Source: Lachnospiraceae bacterium (GTDB taxonomy: Bacteria > Bacillota > Clostridia > Lachnospirales > Lachnospiraceae). Taken from it: 27,688 nt of DNA. Positions 24,723 to 27,688 of this stretch are shown here, one piece after another. The stretch covers positions 1 through 27,688 of the forward strand of contig CAAGSD010000060.1 of the NCBI GenBank assembly GCA_900772845.1. Reading direction: 5' to 3'. The notes beneath the pieces were generated by a model that was given only the letters and a program-made list of their open reading frames with translations, was not told the origin of the DNA and did not search any database. Position 1 is the first letter of the stretch; each line of letters starts with the position of its first letter. A program made the position numbers and the translations under genes.

Positions 24723-25192
24723 TTAAAGTATGTTGTATGGAGACATCACTTCAAAATTATTTTTATTCAGTTCTTTTGGCTGATAGTATTTTTTGTCCAG
24801 ACCAAGCCCGGTTATTGCATTCAGGGCAGTACACGCATCAGAACTCGTGTAGGTTGACATATAGCACATATCCTCGATGTTTGGCAGAATCATCCAGATT
24901 TGTTGCAACAGCATAAAACCCATCATATTTCTCTTCTTCAATGACGGACTGATCAATGGTATATTGATCAGTAATTTTTTTCTCCGGATTTTGTGGACGA
25001 AGTACGTTTGATAAAACGTGTGACATCATGTGGCCCTTTTTTGTAAGTCTCCGGATCCAGATTTTTCAAAAGCTTTTTTGCACGCTCAATCTGCCGGTTA
25101 CGGATATACCGCTGGTATTCCATCATTTTCCTCGAAAAAGAAAGGGAGCAGTTAAAAAAGGAGATGACTTTGGCGGACATGGAGTATGCCAA
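24723..25192 (-). mobile_element. Degenerate IS1634-type (IS4 group) transposase remnant
   Basis: Three minus-strand frames together spell pieces of one DDE transposase. 25192 down to about 24985 gives YQRYIRNRQIERAKKLL, LDPETYKKGPHDVTRFIKRT. A shifted frame to about 24880 gives ITDQYTIDQSVIEEEKYDGFYAVATNLDD. A third gives YTSSDACTALNAITGLGLDKKYYQPKELNKN to a stop at 24723. The N-terminal half of the family protein is missing, as is the stretch between the DGFYAVATNL block and the C-terminal block. At least two frameshifts and an internal deletion make it inactive. Family assignment is from recognised motifs. Confidence 0.75.
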
Positions 25193-25240
25193 AAAGGAAA
25201 TAAAACGAGTGAGTAGTATATAGGAATAGCCTAAAGTAAG

Positions 25241-25283
25241 AAGAGTACGAAGGAGTAAATTTACTTTTGTTTGTACTCTTTTT
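25241..25283 (+). terminator. Hairpin with U run, upstream of the phosphatase stub
   Basis: AAGAGTAC (25241-25248) pairs with GTACTCTT (25273-25280), enclosing the palindrome AGTAAATTTACT, and five T end it (25279-25283). It has no intact gene before it and is probably the leftover terminator of lost sequence. A further 7-bp stem GGTTCTA/TAGAACC stands at 25328-25353. Confidence 0.6.
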
Positions 25284-25390
25284 ACCTACCAGGAAAGAGT
25301 AAAATGTGCTAAGATATACCAAGATAAGGTTCTATGAGAAAATGGCTAGAACCCTAGTAAATATAAGGAAAATCGAGGTTATACTAATAT

Positions 25391-25450
25391 ATGCAAAGAA
25401 AAATTAAAGTCCTCATGATCTGTCATGGCAATATCTGCAGAAATCTCTAA
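25391..25450 (+). pseudogene. N-terminal stub of a low-molecular-weight protein tyrosine phosphatase
   Basis: ATG 25391 opens 19 codons reading MQRKIKVLMICHGNICRNL, then TAA (25448-25450). The beta-strand plus P-loop CHGNICR (C-x5-R) is the active-site signature with which LMW-PTPs begin; the expected SPMAE continuation is absent. The break falls where TnpV-associated sequence starts, about 100 bases before the TnpV ATG, so the gene was probably cut by an insertion or deletion. Confidence 0.7.
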
Positions 25451-25558
25451 AAAGTCCAGTAATATCAAGGGCTTTCAGGTTTGCAGATGGCGTTACTACA
25501 CCACCACTACACCAATGAGTCTCGATGTGACAAAAATTTTGAAATCGAGGTCAAGTTT

Positions 25559-25927
25559 ATGGAAAACAAAAATAGTATCAACAATATCGAATACGTATTG
25601 GTTGGAGATTACTATATCCCGGATTTGAAGCTGCCCCATGAGGAACGGCCTATCGGAAAATATGGGCGGATGCACCGAGAGTATCTGAAGGAGCATACCC
25701 CTATGAGATTCAACGATCTGGTTCTGGACGGCCAGATCTGGACTTACCTTGCCGATCTGAACGAGCAGGCACAGGAGCGTTTGTCCCTGATTGTTGAGCA
25801 GATGAAGGTCGCTGAGGGCGTGACTGAGGAACTGAAAGTCGGTGACCAGATGGCATGGGTCAGAGCTATGAATAGCATCCGCAACCGGGCAGAAGAGATT
25901 GTGTTGAACGAAATCGTATATAGATAA
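25559..25927 (+). CDS. tnpV: TnpV-type transposon-encoded protein
   Basis: 122-residue small protein of the TnpV family, found in clostridial mobilizable and integrative elements; its function is not established. Recognised by GDYYIPDLKLPHEERPIGKYG near the N-terminus, MHREYLKEHTPMRFNDLVLDGQIWTYLADLNEQAQER in the middle, and a C-terminus MNSIRNRAEEIVLNEIVY. The start is at 25559, not 25481, because GAGG (25547-25550) precedes it and the 26 residues read from 25481 do not look like the family. No recombinase, mobilization or resistance gene accompanies it, so it is an orphan. It is richer in GC than its surroundings, consistent with separate acquisition. A hairpin follows the stop. Confidence 0.85.
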   Translation: MENKNSINNIEYVLVGDYYIPDLKLPHEERPIGKYGRMHREYLKEHTPMRFNDLVLDGQIWTYLADLNEQAQERLSLIVEQMKVAEGVTEELKVGDQMAWVRAMNSIRNRAEEIVLNEIVYR

Positions 25928-25933
25928 TATCTT

Positions 25934-25966
25934 GCCGGACTTCATTTTCGATGGAGTCCGGCTTCC
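25934..25966 (+). terminator. Long hairpin after tnpV, weak U run
   Basis: GCCGGACTTCAT (25934-25945) pairs with ATGGAGTCCGGC (25951-25962), twelve pairs including one G-U, with loop TTTCG. Only TTCCTATA follows, so termination may be inefficient. Confidence 0.65.
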
Positions 25967-26131
25967 TATATCCAGAAGCAGTATTTCCTTTTTCGGCAAA
26001 AAAAGCAGAAACCGAGCTTTAAATGCGTTGATGTTTTTGCCGATGATGTGATTGAAACAGCAAATCACTTCCGTTGCATTGACATGATCATTGATCATGC
26101 AAAAGCAGCTTTGACGGAGAAGCGCATTTGA
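25967..26131 (+). other. Intergenic stretch with a possible coding remnant
   Basis: One frame is open without a start codon down to TGA at 26129-26131, and its last 40 residues look protein-like (SFKCVDVFADDVIETANHF, MIIDHAKAAL). I do not recognise a family. It may be the tail of a gene from the lost mobile element, or chance. Confidence 0.3.
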
Positions 26132-26136
26132 TTTAA

Positions 26137-26204
26137 AATTTCATACACAGAAATTATAAAATTGTGCGTGAAATTATTGATTAATTCAATTTGAATGATA
26201 TAAT
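26137..26204 (+). promoter_or_regulatory. Promoter and candidate operator of the AbiEi-type gene
   Basis: -35 TTGATT (26177-26182), a 16-base spacer and -10 TATAAT (26199-26204). Directly upstream is an imperfect inverted repeat: AATTTCA-TA-CACA (26137-26149) against TGTG-CG-TGAAATT (26163-26175), with eleven of thirteen positions Watson-Crick paired. AbiEi antitoxins are known to repress their own promoter by binding inverted repeats, so this is a plausible autoregulatory site. Confidence 0.6.
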
Positions 26205-26265
26205 AAAATATAAGCACAAAAATGGATTGAGTGTGTGTGGTTTTTAATAAAAAGTTGGTGAATAC

Positions 26266-26871
26266 GTGGATAAGAAAACTCTTTCAAAACAGGTAATTAT
26301 AGAAAAGGGCGGTATTGCAAAAACATCAGATTTTGTTGCAGCTGGCATACCCGCTGTTGACATTGTGAATCTTTGTAACACCGGATACCTTGAACGCATT
26401 CGACACGGATACTATCAACTTGCTGATGGGAACACATCTTCTGAAGAACAGCTTATTGCAACATTGATCCCAAAGGCAATTATTTGTGTGGAATCGGCTC
26501 TTTTTCATTATGGCTATAGTGACTTTGCACCTCGGAAATGGTCGATTGCTGTTCCGAGATCTATGTCTCGAACAAAATTGGATGTAGATGCGCTGGCTTT
26601 GCAAACGTATTATGTTCAACCAGAAATATATGAACTGGGGAGAGTAACGGATGATTTTTCCGGGGTTAAGCTCTCCATATATGATCGAGAGCGTACGATT
26701 TGTGATTGCTTCAAATATCGTTCAAGGCTTGATCATGAAACATTTAGTAAGGCATTGAATGCTTATGCAAAGGATGAGAAGAAGAATCTGCAAAATCTTT
26801 CCATATATGCAAAAAAGCTAAGGGTGTACAAGAAGGTCAACGAATTGATGTCGGTGCTGTTGGATGGCTGA
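26266..26871 (+). CDS. AbiEi-family type IV antitoxin / transcriptional regulator
   Basis: 201-residue protein of the AbiEi group. It has an N-terminal winged-helix domain (GGIAKTSDFVAAGIPAVDIVNLCNTGYLERIRHGYYQLAD), then ICVESALFHYGYSDFAPRKWSIAVPR and LSIYDRERTICDCFKYRSRLDHETFSKALNAY, all typical. In AbiE systems this protein represses transcription and counters the AbiEii nucleotidyltransferase toxin. Translation starts at GTG 26266, since a stop lies 15 bases upstream in frame and no ATG is available; the SD is weak. No AbiEii follows. The next gene, 110 bases on, is a YhcG nuclease. It may be a solitary regulator, a remnant of an AbiE pair, or an antitoxin with another partner. Confidence 0.85.
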   Translation: MDKKTLSKQVIIEKGGIAKTSDFVAAGIPAVDIVNLCNTGYLERIRHGYYQLADGNTSSEEQLIATLIPKAIICVESALFHYGYSDFAPRKWSIAVPRSMSRTKLDVDALALQTYYVQPEIYELGRVTDDFSGVKLSIYDRERTICDCFKYRSRLDHETFSKALNAYAKDEKKNLQNLSIYAKKLRVYKKVNELMSVLLDG

Positions 26872-26981
26872 TATTGTTGTATCTGTGCTCATGTGGTTAC
26901 CTGAATTATTTAAAAATTGTATATGAGCATCTTATATAGAGAAAATAATGATAGGAATTATGTGAAAGCGAGGCGATGAGT

Positions 26982-27688
26982 ATGTTAATGAATACGGCTG
27001 AGTATCTTTCCATTATTGAAAATATTAAGAGTGAAATTACTGCGGCACAATATCGTGCGGTAGTTCATGTGAATGCAAATATGCTGCTTCTCTATTATGA
27101 TATTGGTTGCGTAATCAATGAACATAAATCATGGGGAAACAAGTTTATTGATAACCTTGCAGCAGATATTCGGATTGCTTTTCCAGAAAGCAAAGGATAT
27201 TCTGTTCGTAATTTGAAATATATGGCAAAATTCGCAGAGACTTATCCAGACCGAGAATTTGTGCAACAGGTTGTTGCACAAATTCCATGGGGTCACAATA
27301 TAGTTCTTCTGGATAAGGTCGCTGATATGGATGAACGTAAATGGTATATTAAAAAGTCAGCGGAAAACGGCTGGTCTCGAAATATTCTTGTCCATCAGAT
27401 TGAAAGCAACTTGTATCAGCGACAGGTTCTGGCAGATAAAGTTACAAATTTTGAACACCGCTTACCGTCTCCGCAAAGCGAATTAGCGGTGCAGACAATG
27501 AAAGACCCATATGTATTTGATTTTATTCCTTTCCGGGAAGATATGCTCGAACGGGATATTGAGCAGGCACTTGTTAGGGATGTCACCAAGCTCCTTCTGG
27601 AGCTTGGAACAGGGTTTGCATTTTTGGGAAACCAGTATCACCTGAATATAGGCGGCGATGATTTTTACATTGATTTGTTGTTCTATAA
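26982..27688 (+). CDS. YhcG/DUF1016-family PD-(D/E)XK nuclease, 3'-truncated by window edge
   Basis: Open frame from ATG 26982 (GAGG at 26970-26973 before it) to the last base, 235 residues of a family usually about 330-360. The DUF1016 N-terminal helical region is clear: YLSIIENIKSEI, NMLLLYYDIGCVI, FPESKGYSVRNLKYMAKFAE, QIPWGHNIVLLDKV, and WSRNILVHQIES. The nuclease domain opens with DPYVFDFIPF, LLLELGTGFAFLGNQYHL and GGDDFYIDLLFY, which supplies the first Glu/Asp of the PD-(D/E)XK core. The ExK half is beyond the window. Proteins of this type occur in defence islands and near restriction systems; their exact target is not settled. ATG 26976 is also in frame but too close to the SD. Confidence 0.88.
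   Translation, partial: MLMNTAEYLSIIENIKSEITAAQYRAVVHVNANMLLLYYDIGCVINEHKSWGNKFIDNLAADIRIAFPESKGYSVRNLKYMAKFAETYPDREFVQQVVAQIPWGHNIVLLDKVADMDERKWYIKKSAENGWSRNILVHQIESNLYQRQVLADKVTNFEHRLPSPQSELAVQTMKDPYVFDFIPFREDMLERDIEQALVRDVTKLLLELGTGFAFLGNQYHLNIGGDDFYIDLLFY

Noticed and set aside
25028..25216. Small plus-strand frame opposite the transposase remnant
   Set aside because: The minus strand carries recognisable transposase blocks here; the plus frame is its shadow.
25425..25628. Plus-strand open frames at 25425 and 25481 as separate genes
   Set aside because: The first has no family features; the second is the tnpV frame extended upstream of its SD-supported start.
1..27688. CRISPR arrays, tRNA or rRNA genes
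   Set aside because: No regularly spaced repeats, cloverleaf or rRNA signatures were seen on either strand.

Overview
The window looks like a chromosomal segment of a butyrate-forming Clostridia bacterium, most likely Lachnospiraceae. The evidence is the bcd-etfB-etfA cluster, strong AAGGAG-type ribosome binding sites, moderate GC on the left, and gut-Firmicute-style surface proteins. All of this is read from sequence and family knowledge; no database search was possible.

Layout. (1) 1-2870: the end of a butyrate-pathway operon (butyryl-CoA dehydrogenase, EtfB, EtfA) closed by an intrinsic terminator. (2) 2915-3620: a sigma-A-type promoter, a compact multi-stem candidate RNA that I cannot name, then ybaK. 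(3) 3675-11739: a co-directional run of mtnA, a YkgJ-like Cys-cluster protein, a chemoreceptor, a Lon-like AAA+ ATPase without protease domain, nicotinate phosphoribosyltransferase, an acyltransferase-3 membrane protein and a DNA-deoxyinosine glycosylase. Several of these genes overlap or nearly touch. (4) 11736-22891: two large envelope genes, each with its own strong promoter. One encodes a 2742-residue secreted, membrane-anchored multidomain protein. The other encodes an 834-residue coiled-coil, single-pass membrane protein. Their promoters share a near-identical element around the predicted transcription start.

(5) 22892-27688: an AT-richer accessory region full of broken and defence-related genes. 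It holds a frameshifted MazG-like pyrophosphohydrolase; an Abi_2/AbiF-type HEPN gene with one in-frame stop, preceded by a promoter and a small hairpin RNA and followed by a second hairpin of the same architecture; remnants of an IS1634-type transposase on the minus strand; a 19-codon stub of a low-molecular-weight tyrosine phosphatase; an orphan TnpV gene; an AbiEi-type antitoxin with a candidate operator; and the start of a YhcG/DUF1016 PD-(D/E)XK nuclease that runs off the end.

The most interesting system is the AbiF-type HEPN protein with its paired small RNAs. Next are the unnamed RNA at 2949-3100, the shared promoter element of the two envelope genes, and the AbiEi gene that lacks an AbiEii partner but sits beside a YhcG nuclease.
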